From the NCBI GenBank assembly GCA_029550525.1, contig JAKPHF010000021.1, positions 1 to 55,594 of the forward strand: a stretch of DNA of 55,594 nt. The letters run 5' to 3'. The first letter of the stretch is position 1; each line of letters starts with the position of its first letter. Shown one piece after another: positions 17,523 through 25,705 of the stretch. A model generated the notes under the pieces. The model did no database searches. It was not told where the DNA came from and worked only from the letters and a program-made list of their open reading frames with translations. A program made the position numbers and the translations under genes. This stretch comes from Planctomycetota bacterium. GTDB lineage: Bacteria; Planctomycetota; Phycisphaerae; UBA1845; PWPN01.

Positions 17523-18009
17523 TCGCCCCGCCAGGCGCGTCGATCAATAGCCGACGGTCCGTAGATTGACGCCCAGCACGTGTTTCGCGTGCAAGTGATC
17601 GACGCGGCTCTGCCCCGAAGGGGCGCAGGTGAATAGCCGGGCGGCGTAAGCCCCCGGTTTGCGCCGGCCCCAGTAGTCTCGTTCTACTTTTTGAAAAGAG
17701 CCCCGAAGGGGCGACAGAACGCCGTGCCGGCACAAGCGACTGTTTAGTTGATCCCATGCTTCGGCCGGCGGGTTGATCCCGGTCGCAACTGGCGCCCCTT
17801 CGGGGCTTAATGGTTTTCGGAGGAGCCCCAAACGGGGGCTGACGCCCCCGCCTACTGACCTTCGCCCCTTCGGGGCGAACGCAATGCACACGCCGGACCA
17901 AGTGCGACGCTACCGGCGATCAACCCGGTGAAAAAACCAACCGCTAAACACGTGCTGGGTGTAGACTCATGGACTGCTGGCTCCCATGACCGGCGCCCCC
18001 ACGGGGCGA
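17523..18009. mobile_element. ~490-bp non-coding element with long terminal inverted repeats (MITE-like)
   Basis: The left arm (17586 down to 17523 on the minus strand) and the right arm (17943 up to 18009 on the plus strand) share AAACACGTGCTGGG followed by interrupted identity out to GGGGCGA, about 65 nt in all. The interior contains a family G module (17611-17717) and three more CCCCGAAGGGG-type palindromes (near 17700, 17792 and 17862). No transposase is encoded. The call as a MITE-like element rests on the symmetric arms. Target-site duplications were not identified. Confidence 0.5.
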
Positions 18010-18113
18010 GAAGGTGCCACACGCTGAACGCGTACTACACCACGGCTACTGACCCTCCGCCTTTTCTGGGCGAAACCTTGCGGGTCCCGGTCCCCCACGG
18101 ACGTGCAGAGCCG

Positions 18114-18512
18114 TCACGCCTTCACGCATTTGATGAACAGCTGTCGCCGCCGAGGCCCGTCGTACTCGCAGAAGTAGATGCCCTGCCACGTGCCGAGGAC
18201 CAGCCGGCCGTCCTCGACCAGCACGATCTGCGACAGACCGGTGAGCGAGGCCTTGAGGTGGGCGTCGCTGTTCCCCTCGCCGTGGCGGAAGCCGGGATCA
18301 TCCTGCGGTACGAGCTGTTCGAGCTTGTAGAGCACGTCGTGCACGACGTCGGGGTCGGCGTTTTCCTGGATGGTGATTCCGGCCGTCGTGTGCGGGACGT
18401 AACAGATCACGTACCCGTTCTGCAGGCCGGCGCTTCGCACCTGCTCCGCCACTTGGCTGGTGACGTCGAGCATCTCGCAACGGCGGTGGGTCTGGACGGT
18501 AATGGATTGCAT
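18114..18512 (-). CDS. yjbQ: YjbQ family protein (UPF0047)
   Basis: The 132-residue protein of the UPF0047/YjbQ family carries the diagnostic VPHTTAGITIQENADPDV motif, the HGEGNSDAHLKASLTG block and the LGTWQGIYFCEYDGPRRR end. E. coli YjbQ has been assigned a side activity of thiamine-phosphate synthase; the true role is unclear. It is expected in the cytoplasm. The start at 18512 has AGGAGA about 10 nt upstream and gives the family's normal length. It is divergent from mnmA, with 134 bp between the two starts. Confidence 0.92.
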   Translation of the reverse strand: MQSITVQTHRRCEMLDVTSQVAEQVRSAGLQNGYVICYVPHTTAGITIQENADPDVVHDVLYKLEQLVPQDDPGFRHGEGNSDAHLKASLTGLSQIVLVEDGRLVLGTWQGIYFCEYDGPRRRQLFIKCVKA

Positions 18513-18531
18513 CCCTTTGTCTCCTCGAGGT

Positions 18532-18560
18532 TTGGCCCGATCCCGGGCGAACTCTATAAT
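18532..18560 (+). promoter_or_regulatory. sigma70-like promoter of mnmA
   Basis: TTGGCC (18532-18537), 17 nt, then a perfect TATAAT (18555-18560). Transcription would start about 80 nt before the mnmA ATG. Confidence 0.55.
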
Positions 18561-18646
18561 CGCCGGGTAGGCCGGCGACGGCAAGCGGGGACGGCCCGGT
18601 ATTCGAGCATAGCCGTTCTCTCGCCGGGCATGCCGGCCCGCTAGGT

Positions 18647-19777
18647 ATGGCCAGTCGGGAGCCGGCCGGCGGACGAGCAAGAATAGCAGGTGTCAAGCTG
18701 AGTCGAGGCAAAGTCGTTGTTGCAATGAGCGGAGGAGTGGACTCCAGCGTGGCCGCGTGCCTGCTGCGGGAGCAGGGGTACGAAGTCACGGGGTTGTTCA
18801 TGCGCACCGGCGTGAGCGAGCCGGCCGCCGAGGGTGCCGCCTGCGAGCCGAAGCATCGGGGCTGTTGCAGCGCGGTGGATGCGTCTGACGCCCGGTCGGT
18901 GGCCGGGCGGCTGGGGATCCCCTTTTTCGCATTGAATTTCAAGGATGAATTCGACCGGATCATCGAGTACTTCGCCGACGAGTACGAGCGCGGCCGCACG
19001 CCCAACCCGTGTGTGATGTGCAACGAGCACCTGAAGTTTGGACGCCTGGCCGAGTACGGCCGGGCCGTCGGGGCCGACTTCGTGGCCACCGGCCATTACG
19101 CCCGCATCGAGCAGCGCGACGGCGGCTACCGGCTGCTCCGCGGAGTCGATACCGCCAAGGATCAGTCGTACGTGCTGTTCGGCATCGGCCGGGACATGCT
19201 CGCCCGCACGTTGTTTCCCATCGGGGCCATGACCAAGGCCGAGGTCCGCGACCACGCCCGCCGCTTCGGCCTGACGCTGTCCGACAAGCCCGAGTCGCAG
19301 GACATCTGCTTCGTGCCCGATCGCGACTACGCCCGCGTGGTCCGCGAGCGGCGGCCGGCGGCGTTTCGCCCGGGTGTCATCCGCGACGCTGCGGGCAACG
19401 AGGTCGGCTGCCACGAGGGCATTCCGAACTTCACCATCGGTCAGCGCCGTGGACTGGGCGTGGCCATGGGGCTGCCCGTCTACGTCACGCGCATCGACGC
19501 GAAGACCGGCACGGTCACCATCGGCACGCGTGACCAGCTGCACTCGAGCGAGCTCGTCGCGGCGAAGGTGCACTGGCTGATCGATCCGCCGACCGACGAG
19601 TTCCGCGCCGACGTGAAGATCCGCTACTCCCACCCGGCGGCGCCGGCAACGGTACGAGTCCTCGATGCGCAGCGGATCCGTGTGGTGTTTGACCAGCCGC
19701 AGCTGGCGATCACGCCCGGCCAGGCGGCCGTCCTGTACGACGGCGATGTTGTCCTTGCCGGCGGGTGGATTGAGTAG
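18647..19777 (+). CDS. mnmA: tRNA-specific 2-thiouridylase
   Basis: MnmA adds the 2-thio group to the wobble uridine (U34) of tRNA Lys, Glu and Gln, using ATP and sulfur relayed from a cysteine desulfurase. The 376-residue protein has the PP-loop AMSGGVDSS (residues 26-34) and the tRNA-recognition region PNPCVMCNEHLKFG, with catalytic Cys in CVMC. The second catalytic Cys is in SQDICFVPD. The C-terminal barrel includes IGQRRGLGVAMGLPVYV. The Cys-rich stretch CEPKHRGCCSAVDASDARSVA is a known family variant. An N-terminal extension of about 20 residues precedes the core. Confidence 0.96.
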   Translation: MASREPAGGRARIAGVKLSRGKVVVAMSGGVDSSVAACLLREQGYEVTGLFMRTGVSEPAAEGAACEPKHRGCCSAVDASDARSVAGRLGIPFFALNFKDEFDRIIEYFADEYERGRTPNPCVMCNEHLKFGRLAEYGRAVGADFVATGHYARIEQRDGGYRLLRGVDTAKDQSYVLFGIGRDMLARTLFPIGAMTKAEVRDHARRFGLTLSDKPESQDICFVPDRDYARVVRERRPAAFRPGVIRDAAGNEVGCHEGIPNFTIGQRRGLGVAMGLPVYVTRIDAKTGTVTIGTRDQLHSSELVAAKVHWLIDPPTDEFRADVKIRYSHPAAPATVRVLDAQRIRVVFDQPQLAITPGQAAVLYDGDVVLAGGWIE

Positions 19778-19799
19778 AAGCTGCGAGCTATCAGCGCCG
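19777..19799 (+). repeat. family D AGCT tract (short)
   Basis: AGAAGCTGCGAGCTATCAGC right after the mnmA stop shares AGCTATC words with the family D tracts at 42977 and 16780. Confidence 0.35.
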
Positions 19800-19818
19800 G
19801 GCCACGAGCCGGACAGAG

Positions 19819-21060
19819 CTACTGCAGCTCGTAGACGGCGCCAGACACCAGCTTTACTGGCAGCGGTGCGGACAATGGAGTCTTGCCGTCTTCGGCGAAG
19901 ACTTGGATCGTTCCCGTCAACTCGTTGGCATCGCCCAGCGAAATCACGGCGCGGTCGGGCCCTAGGGCTGCGGTCGCCGTTCGCGTCTGGCCTGCATCGT
20001 CGGTGAACACGAGCTTCTTCTGGAGCCAGCGGGCGAACAACCGGTTGCGGTCGAGGCCCGGCACGGCGCCCGCTCCGTACACGAATCCCAACAAACGTTC
20101 ACCCTTCGTGACCCAGCCGATGGCCACGATATAACGGTCGGCGGCACCCGTGCTGGTCGCCAACACGCGCTGCGGCTCGAACTTCATCCCGTCGTCGGAC
20201 AGGGCGTACCACAGCCTGTCGTTGTTGGCGTGCAGACCCATGAGGTAGCACGGCCGGCCGCCGGGCGTGAACTTCTTCACGTCATTGACCATGAGCGGAG
20301 CGGGCAGGCACGGGCCGTCATAGCGGAAATGCTTGCCGTCGGTCGAGCTGGCCCGATGCACGTGGCCCCAGTTCTTGAAATCGCCGAAATACAGCCGGTA
20401 CTGCCCGTCCTCGAGCAGGATCGCATTGATGCCGTTCATGTCGGCAGCGGCAAACGGCTCGTAACCCTCGATGGTTGCCAGATGCTCGCGCGTGGCCACC
20501 ACGGGCTCGAATGCGGAAGGTTGAGCTCCACTTGAGGCATCTGGCAGACGCACGCGAAACGCCGCCGGCTTGTTCAACGTTTCGATCGGGTAGGCCGTGC
20601 ACATCAGGTGAAACGTGCCGTCCGGCAATCGCACGGCGCTGACGTTGCATACGTGTATGAACTCGCCGTGCTCGATCACCGTGCGGCGGTCCTCGAACGT
20701 CAGGAAGTCGGTCGTGCTCACGCAGTAGATGCGATCGTTGCCGCTGGTCACGCCGTCCCACGCGCCGTAGAACAGCCGCCAGCCGCCGGGCACCTCGACC
20801 GCCGAGGGGGCATAGATGTTGCGCCACACGCCATCCAGCCGCGGCGCGAGCATCGGCGAGCGGACATCGGGCAAAATATTGAGCGTGCCGGCCCGCCAGA
20901 GCTCGGGATTGAAGGCTCCTGCGGACACGTGATGGATCTCGACCGTGCCGAGTTCCGCCTGCCCGGGAATCCGCCGGATGGCCACGTCAGCGACAGCGGC
21001 AAGCGAGTGAAAACCAACAACAGCCGACGTGATCGTGAGGATATGTCGTGTCAGCTTCAT
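19819..21060 (-). CDS. secreted glycosidase-like beta-propeller protein
   Basis: The 413-residue protein has a signal peptide (MKLTRHILTITSAVVGFHSLAAVADV). The body is built of repeated blade-like strands: YAPSAVEVPGGWRLFYGAWDG, SDRIYCVSTTDFLTFED-like, VRLPDGTFHLMCTA, LEDGQYRLYFGDF and SSTDGKHFRYDG. These resemble the five-bladed propeller of the GH43/GH32/GH130 superfamily. Acidic residues lie at positions where such enzymes keep catalytic carboxylates, but I cannot assign them. It probably acts on a plant or algal polysaccharide outside the cell. A short C-terminal region (ELTGTIQVFAEDGKTPL) may be a small beta domain. Confidence 0.7.
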   Translation of the reverse strand: MKLTRHILTITSAVVGFHSLAAVADVAIRRIPGQAELGTVEIHHVSAGAFNPELWRAGTLNILPDVRSPMLAPRLDGVWRNIYAPSAVEVPGGWRLFYGAWDGVTSGNDRIYCVSTTDFLTFEDRRTVIEHGEFIHVCNVSAVRLPDGTFHLMCTAYPIETLNKPAAFRVRLPDASSGAQPSAFEPVVATREHLATIEGYEPFAAADMNGINAILLEDGQYRLYFGDFKNWGHVHRASSTDGKHFRYDGPCLPAPLMVNDVKKFTPGGRPCYLMGLHANNDRLWYALSDDGMKFEPQRVLATSTGAADRYIVAIGWVTKGERLLGFVYGAGAVPGLDRNRLFARWLQKKLVFTDDAGQTRTATAALGPDRAVISLGDANELTGTIQVFAEDGKTPLSAPLPVKLVSGAVYELQ

Positions 21061-21103
21061 GCCGAGATGCTACCGACGATCGCCCAGCTGAACAACGTCC
21101 CTT

Positions 21104-21273
21104 GGGGGGCGGGCGTCTCGCCCGCCTTCTTCCAGATGCACGCTTTTTTGTGGTGCACGCTTCCAGCGTGCATCGTGCAGGCAGGATGCCTGCGCCACAA
21201 CGCCCTCGTCAGTTCCGACGCGTGTTGGTATCTTCCGACCCACCAGAGGCGGGCAGGATGCCCGCCCCCCCCC
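21104..21273. repeat. inverted family A doublet enclosing a family B element
   Basis: A family A hairpin in forward orientation (21104-21126) and one in reverse orientation (21246-21273) bracket 120 bp. Inside is a family B element (21150-21200) with outer arms GTGGTG/CGCCAC and hairpins GCACGCT-TCC-AGCGTGC and GCAGGCA-GGA-TGCCTGC. The arrangement resembles a REPIN. It fills the gap between the glycosidase-like gene and trpC. Confidence 0.75.
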
Positions 21274-21297
21274 GCGCTCCTGGCTGCTGTCTCCTAA

Positions 21298-22107
21298 CTA
21301 CTTCTCCATCACTTCTCGAAACTTCGCTCCGATATCCGGCGCTTTCATAAACGTTTCGCCGATGAGCAGCGCGCGGGCGCCGGCGGCGATGAGGCGATCA
21401 ACGTCAGTGCGCGTCTTGATGCCGCTTTCGGAGACGAGGATGGTACCGGCTCCCGCCATCCCAGCCAGTCGTTCGGTTGTGGACAGGTCGGTCTGCTGGA
21501 TCTTGAGATTGCGATTGTTGATGCCCAGGAGGCTGCGCCTGTTGTTGGGAAAGCCGATGGTCGCCATCAGGCCCTCGAGCGTCCGGGCTTCGTGCACCTC
21601 GATCAAGCTGGTCATGCCCAGTTCGAACGCCAGGTCGAGCATGCTCGCCAGTTGGGGCGGCGGCAGGACTTCGCCAATCAACAGGATGCAGTCCGCCCCG
21701 GCAGCCCGCGATTCGTACACCTGGTACTCGTCGATCATGAAGTCCTTGCGGAGCACGGGCAGCGGCACGGCCGCCTTGACCGCTTCGATGTATTCGAGCC
21801 GGCCGTCGAAGTACGGCTCGTCGGTCAGCACGCTCAGGCAACTCGCCCCGCTCTCGTGATATATACGGGCGATGCTCGCCGGGTCAAAGTCAGGCCGGAT
21901 GAGACCGGCCGACGGGCTCTTGCGTTTGATCTCGGCAATCACGTGGATGCCGAACGCAGCGGGCGGTTGCGACAGGGCTGCGAAGAAGTCGCGCGGGGCG
22001 GGTGCCGCCAGAGCGGCCTGCCGAACTTCTTCGAGCGGGCGAGCCAGCCGTGCCCGGCCGACGGCCTGCCGCTTGGCTTGCACGATCTCATCCAATATAT
22101 TGCCCAT
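21298..22107 (-). CDS. trpC: indole-3-glycerol phosphate synthase
   Basis: TrpC closes the indole ring of indole-3-glycerol phosphate, a late step of tryptophan synthesis. The 269-residue TIM barrel shows VIAEIKRKSPSAG with catalytic Glu and Lys (E59, K61, K63). It also has SCLSVLTDEPYFDG, PVLRKDFMIDEYQVYESRAAGAD, IEVHEARTLE, GINNRNL, VSESGI and the phosphate loop ALLIGETFM. The start at 22107 has AAGGAGA at good spacing. A promoter lies about 140 nt upstream, and a family A hairpin is present in the presumed leader. Confidence 0.96.
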   Translation of the reverse strand: MGNILDEIVQAKRQAVGRARLARPLEEVRQAALAAPAPRDFFAALSQPPAAFGIHVIAEIKRKSPSAGLIRPDFDPASIARIYHESGASCLSVLTDEPYFDGRLEYIEAVKAAVPLPVLRKDFMIDEYQVYESRAAGADCILLIGEVLPPPQLASMLDLAFELGMTSLIEVHEARTLEGLMATIGFPNNRRSLLGINNRNLKIQQTDLSTTERLAGMAGAGTILVSESGIKTRTDVDRLIAAGARALLIGETFMKAPDIGAKFREVMEK

Positions 22108-22203
22108 GGCGTCTCCTTCGATCGAGTCGCGGAACGCGGTAACACGACGGCCGCGCACGGCTGAAGCCTGCGGCTCGGCGAGAGCGGGCATTGACCCGCC
22201 TCT

Positions 22204-22230
22204 GAGGCGGGCGAGAGCCCGCCCCCCGAG
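22204..22230 (-). repeat. family A hairpin in the trpC leader
   Basis: Reverse-oriented family A copy with stem GGCGGGC/GCCCGCC and a 4-nt loop. It lies between the likely trpC promoter and the trpC start and so would be transcribed as part of the 5' leader. Confidence 0.65.
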
Positions 22231-22245
22231 AGGCTGCGGCTCGTT

Positions 22246-22273
22246 ATTGTAGAACGGGTTCGCACAAGCTCAA
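22246..22273 (-). promoter_or_regulatory. sigma70-like promoter of trpC
   Basis: On the minus strand TTGAGC (22273-22268), 16 nt, then TACAAT (22251-22246). It would give a leader of about 130 nt before the trpC ATG. Confidence 0.45.
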
Positions 22274-22284
22274 AGACGCATCAT

Positions 22285-23154
22285 ATGCTCGCGCTCATCG
22301 ACTCCGAGAAGGACGCCGTGGATCTCCTCCTGATGCTGGCCGGCGGCGGCGTCGTGCTGGCATGGCTGATCGGCTGGTGGCGAGCCCGGCCTCGCGATCC
22401 CCTTCGCGGCGCTCCCATCCGCCTGAACGTGCTCTCGCCCGCGTGGCTGTGGCTGGCCCTCCTGTGCTACGGCATGGCCATTCTGGTCGCGCAGTCCGTC
22501 GCCCAGTTGTATGCCCCAGTCGGTCTTGACGAAGAAAACCGGCTGCTTCAGCAGTCCATCCTGGCCGGCCTCGTCATGCAAACGCTCGTCGTTGCCGCGT
22601 GCCTGTGGATCCTGCGGCAGACGTTCGTAGCCGGTTGGCGTGGAGCCGGCCTGAGCCGACGTCGCTTGCGCTCGGATGTTTGCGACGGCGTGCTGGGCTT
22701 CCTGGTCGCCTTCTCGCTGTGCACGATGACGGCATGGCTCACCACAGAGTTGGTTCATCTATTCGCGCCGTCCGTCGAGTTGCCCGTGCACACGGTGTTC
22801 GAAACACTCGAGCGCCCGGAGACACCGCCCGTCATCGGATTCGCGGCCATCAGCGGTGCCCTGCTATTAGCTCCGCTGGCCGAAGAATTGCTCTTCCGCG
22901 GCATCTTCCAGACGGGACTGCATCGTGTGTTGCCCGCCCGTTTCGGCAGTCTGCGCCATCGCTGGGCGGCTATCGCGATCGCCTCGTTCCTGTTCGGTCT
23001 GCTGCACCTGCCCGTGCCGCAGCACGTGCCGGCTCTGACCGTGCTGGCCCTCATTCTCGGCTACCAGTACGAACGCACGGGTTCGCTCATCGTGCCGATT
23101 ATCGTGCACATGCTGTTCAACGGGAAATCGTTGCTGTGGCATGCGCTGGGATGA
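22285..23154 (+). CDS. CPBP family intramembrane glutamic endopeptidase
   Basis: The 289-residue inner-membrane protein has about seven to eight hydrophobic segments. The CPBP (CAAX protease/bacteriocin-processing) motifs are in order: EELLFRGIFQTGL (motif 1, catalytic Glu pair and Arg), FLFGLLHLP (motif 2, His), and a final segment, SLIVPIIVHMLFN (motif 3, His/Asn). Family members cleave prenylated proteins or bacteriocin-related peptides, or act as scaffolds; the substrate here is unknown. It starts divergently from trpC. Confidence 0.88.
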   Translation: MLALIDSEKDAVDLLLMLAGGGVVLAWLIGWWRARPRDPLRGAPIRLNVLSPAWLWLALLCYGMAILVAQSVAQLYAPVGLDEENRLLQQSILAGLVMQTLVVAACLWILRQTFVAGWRGAGLSRRRLRSDVCDGVLGFLVAFSLCTMTAWLTTELVHLFAPSVELPVHTVFETLERPETPPVIGFAAISGALLLAPLAEELLFRGIFQTGLHRVLPARFGSLRHRWAAIAIASFLFGLLHLPVPQHVPALTVLALILGYQYERTGSLIVPIIVHMLFNGKSLLWHALG

Positions 23155-23166
23155 GCGTGGCGAAGT

Positions 23167-23244
23167 GAGGGCCTGGGGCCTGGGGGCTGGGGAAAAGAGT
23201 CGCAGCTACTGGCGCACTCTTGGGGGACGGGCGTCCCGCCCGCC
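23167..23244 (+). repeat. family C tract followed by a family A hairpin
   Basis: 23167-23198 contains GGCCTGGGGCCTGGGGGCTG followed by GGGAAAAGA (family C). 23221-23244 is a forward family A copy (GACGGGCGTCCCGCCCGCC core). They fill the space between the converging CPBP and 129-residue genes. Confidence 0.6.
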
Positions 23245-23270
23245 TCGTGGATGGGATCGCTCGCCGAGGA

Positions 23271-23660
23271 TCACAATAGCCAGAGGATGAGAATGGCGTC
23301 CACCACCGCGGCGGCGATCAGCGCGGCGGCGATCTGGGCGGTGGTCAAGACGCCGCGGGCAACCGGTGTTACGTCGTAGCTGGCCAGGTTACCGGCTTCG
23401 GCCGGATCGATCTGGTCGGAATGGAATTGTGCCTCGGCGATCATCAGGCAAGCCTCGAACTCGCCGAACCCCAACTGGGCGGCGATCCGCAGCAATTCCT
23501 GTCGTCGCGAATAGCGCAGAAACCCCGCATCCAGCGAGTGGACGACCAGACTCTTGAAGAGTTCCCGTTTGTCCTGGACCGATAACGCTTTGCCGCGGCG
23601 ACTGTCGGCGGGCTCCTCGGCGGGCGGGCGAACAATCCGCAGTGGCGACGAATCCGGCAC
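23271..23660 (-). CDS. hypothetical protein with a C-terminal membrane anchor
   Basis: The 129-residue protein is not recognised. The N-terminal 30 residues are polar and basic. Residues 30-90 look like a helical, soluble domain (KRELFKSLVVHSLDAGFLRYSRRQ, then FGEFEACLMIAEAQF). The last 25 residues form one membrane segment (TAQIAAALIAAAVVDAILILWLL). This is a tail-anchored layout with the soluble domain in the cytoplasm. There is no operon partner; family C and A repeats lie downstream, and E, C, B and D repeats upstream. Confidence 0.6.
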   Translation of the reverse strand: MPDSSPLRIVRPPAEEPADSRRGKALSVQDKRELFKSLVVHSLDAGFLRYSRRQELLRIAAQLGFGEFEACLMIAEAQFHSDQIDPAEAGNLASYDVTPVARGVLTTAQIAAALIAAAVVDAILILWLL

Positions 23661-23737
23661 GGGACACTCCCCTCCTGACGTGCGAGACCCTGTGGTGATG
23701 ATTCTACCCGGAAGCGAGGCCGGTTTCTACGCGGGCG

Positions 23738-23800
23738 GAAATCCGAATGTCGAATGTCCGAATGTCGAATGAAGCCCGAATGACGAGGTCCGAATAAACG
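23738..23800 (+). repeat. family E CGAATG tract (copy 2)
   Basis: Repeated words of the type CCGAATGTCGAATG, then GCCCGAATGACGAGGTCCG. The opposite-strand counterpart is at 3721-3764. Confidence 0.6.
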
Positions 23801-23874
23801 GCTCAAGCCGGAGGGGCTGGGGGCTTAGGGCCTGGGGGCTGGAGAAAAGAAGACGCTCAAGTTGTGCGGTTGAT

Positions 23875-23925
23875 CTGGTGCACGCTTCCAGCGTGCGTAA
23901 TGCAGACAAGATGCCTGCACCACAG
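23875..23925 (+). repeat. family B three-way-junction element
   Basis: Outer arms TGGTG/CACCA enclose hairpins CACGCT-TCC-AGCGTG and GCAG...CTGC. Compared with the copy at 21150, the outer stem has an A where that copy has a G, which keeps pairing with T. Confidence 0.65.
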
Positions 23926-23963
23926 AGCTTAAAGCTTACAGCCTATAGCCTCTAGCTCAGATT

Positions 23964-25682
23964 TCACACCTCGACGCGCGAGAAATGCCGGATCCCCGCC
24001 GTCATGGCCACGCCCGCGGCCAGGACGTTGGCCAGCACCACGCCGGCAATCCAGCCCATCATGCCCGAGGTGATGTCGTCTCCGAGTCCCTCGCGCACGG
24101 TCATGAAACCCACCGCCACCAGTGACGCGACCACCAGCGTCACCGACAGCAACAGGCTGATGGTGCCGCCGAAGCCGCCGGCGATCCGGGCGGGATTGCG
24201 CTCCGTGAACACAGGCAGCCGCGCGCCCATGCCGATGCTCACGCCGCACAGGCCGACGCAAATCGCCGCGATGGTCACTACGTGCATCACGGCCAGCGGC
24301 TGGGACAACTGCAGCCGATAGACCGAGACAGCCATGACGCCGATGCCCGCGATCAGCGTGATGGTCAGGGCGTACAAGAACTTGGCAATGACCATGCGGC
24401 TGCGCGACAGCGGCAAGAGCCCCAGCAGCCAGAGTTGCTGGCCTTCGAGCGAGATCAGCGGGAACACGAATCGGCTGGTGAAGGTCGCGAGGATGAGGCT
24501 CACCGCGGTCAAGTTAAGAAAGCCGATCAGCAATTGCAGGTGCGACTCGCCCAGGTCCACCCACAGCCGTTGTACGTTGCTCACGTACAGCGTCAGCAGC
24601 CCCAGAAGAATGGCCATCTGCGACCATTGCAGGGGATCGCGGAAGAAGGTCCGCAGATCCTTGGCGGCCAGCAACCGCTGCGATTTGGGCAGATAGGCGA
24701 AGAGAATCTCGGCGATCCCGGCGATGATTCGGCCCGTTCCTCGGGCACTGCCTGCGCCGCTGACCTGCGCCCGAGCGAAGGCGGGCACGTATCCTCGCGA
24801 GACGATCCCCACGGCGATGAGGCTGGTGAACAGCGCATTGGCCAGTGTCACCCACAGATAGAACAAGGCCAGCGACGTCTGCCCCTGCACGGCTGAGTTG
24901 ATGCCCTTGGACACCCATGTGTGCGGCAGCATTGCGTTTTGAACGAGCGAAACCCGGTCGTAGAAGTGCTTCAGCCACGCGCTCGACGTGACCGGCGTGC
25001 GGAAGATGCTCCACGCCCACCAACCGCCGATCATCAGGATGACGACGCAGACCAGCAGGATGGCCCGCCGCGGCGTCTTGGGGCTCACCATGGCGACGAT
25101 CCAAGCCATCAGTAGGCCCAGCGCCCCGGGCATGGGGATGAACAGGAGGAACAGCCCCAGAAAAAGCGGATAAAACGTCCATTGCTCCTGGAACACGCGA
25201 GCGATCGCCATCATCAACGGCAGGCCGAGCAAGACCAGTGACCAGCTCGACAGGGCGAGGCTCTCCAGATAGCGGACGATCACGATATCCCGCGGCGCAA
25301 AGGGAGCTGCCAGCAGGTACTCACTTTCTTTGCGGCGGAACAGGCTCCCATACGAGAGGATCGCGTTGGAGAACGCGAGCATCCCGGTGAGGGCCAGGAA
25401 GAAGAACGTGAAGATCAAGGGTGTGGCCACGATCCCTTCCAGGACCTGGCGCCGAACCTGCACGAACGTCGCCCAGAGCAGGAAGTACAACCCGCCCCAG
25501 ATCAGCAGGATGGACAGGATGGTGCCGATGATCCGCACGGGTTGCTTGCGAATCGCCTCCCGAAGCGCGTTGCGCAACACGGCAGCACGAATCCGCAGCA
25601 GCAGTTTGAGGTCCGCCTGCGGCCCGGCGGCTGCCGCGGTCGATGGCATGGTCAGGCACGTCACGGGTACATCGGTGCTCAT
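23964..25682 (-). CDS. ABC-type exporter permease, multi-pass membrane protein
   Basis: The 572-residue protein has roughly twelve hydrophobic segments. Examples are TILSILLIWGGLYFLLWATF near the N-terminus, a pair around FPLISLEGQQLWLLGLLPLS, and the final SGMMGWIAGVVLANVLAAGV. The segment FRRKESEYLLAAPFAPRDIV and the loop EGQQLWLLGLLPLSRSR are typical of large ABC-2/putative-exporter permeases found beside single ATP-binding subunits. With the ATPase gene upstream it should form an inner-membrane exporter of unknown substrate. The start at 25682 (MSTDVP) has a GGAGAGA ribosome-binding site. A family A doublet separates it from the ATPase gene. Confidence 0.8.
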   Translation of the reverse strand: MSTDVPVTCLTMPSTAAAAGPQADLKLLLRIRAAVLRNALREAIRKQPVRIIGTILSILLIWGGLYFLLWATFVQVRRQVLEGIVATPLIFTFFFLALTGMLAFSNAILSYGSLFRRKESEYLLAAPFAPRDIVIVRYLESLALSSWSLVLLGLPLMMAIARVFQEQWTFYPLFLGLFLLFIPMPGALGLLMAWIVAMVSPKTPRRAILLVCVVILMIGGWWAWSIFRTPVTSSAWLKHFYDRVSLVQNAMLPHTWVSKGINSAVQGQTSLALFYLWVTLANALFTSLIAVGIVSRGYVPAFARAQVSGAGSARGTGRIIAGIAEILFAYLPKSQRLLAAKDLRTFFRDPLQWSQMAILLGLLTLYVSNVQRLWVDLGESHLQLLIGFLNLTAVSLILATFTSRFVFPLISLEGQQLWLLGLLPLSRSRMVIAKFLYALTITLIAGIGVMAVSVYRLQLSQPLAVMHVVTIAAICVGLCGVSIGMGARLPVFTERNPARIAGGFGGTISLLLSVTLVVASLVAVGFMTVREGLGDDITSGMMGWIAGVVLANVLAAGVAMTAGIRHFSRVEV

Positions 25683-25705
25683 ATCCCGTCTCTCCGCCGA
25701 TCCAC

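Larger units (their letters stand above)
17336..18113. other. 778-bp gene-free, repeat-filled region
   Basis: No credible gene. Small open frames here on both strands are translations of repeats. The region holds a short family C tract (17379-17400), a family A hairpin (17435-17460), and an element bounded by long inverted repeats (17523-18009) with a family G module and several CCCCGAAGGGG hairpins inside. Confidence 0.7.
23661..23963. other. 303-bp gap made almost wholly of four repeat families
   Basis: In order: family E CGAATG tract (23738-23800), family C G-rich tract (23813-23851), family B three-way-junction element (23875-23925) and family D AGCT tract (23925-23959). No gene is seen. 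Confidence 0.65.

Noticed and set aside
17410..18644. several 115-240-codon frames in the repeat region and antisense to yjbQ
   Set aside because: Translations of inverted repeats and CCCCGAAGGGG hairpins, or antisense to yjbQ; no homology or start signals.
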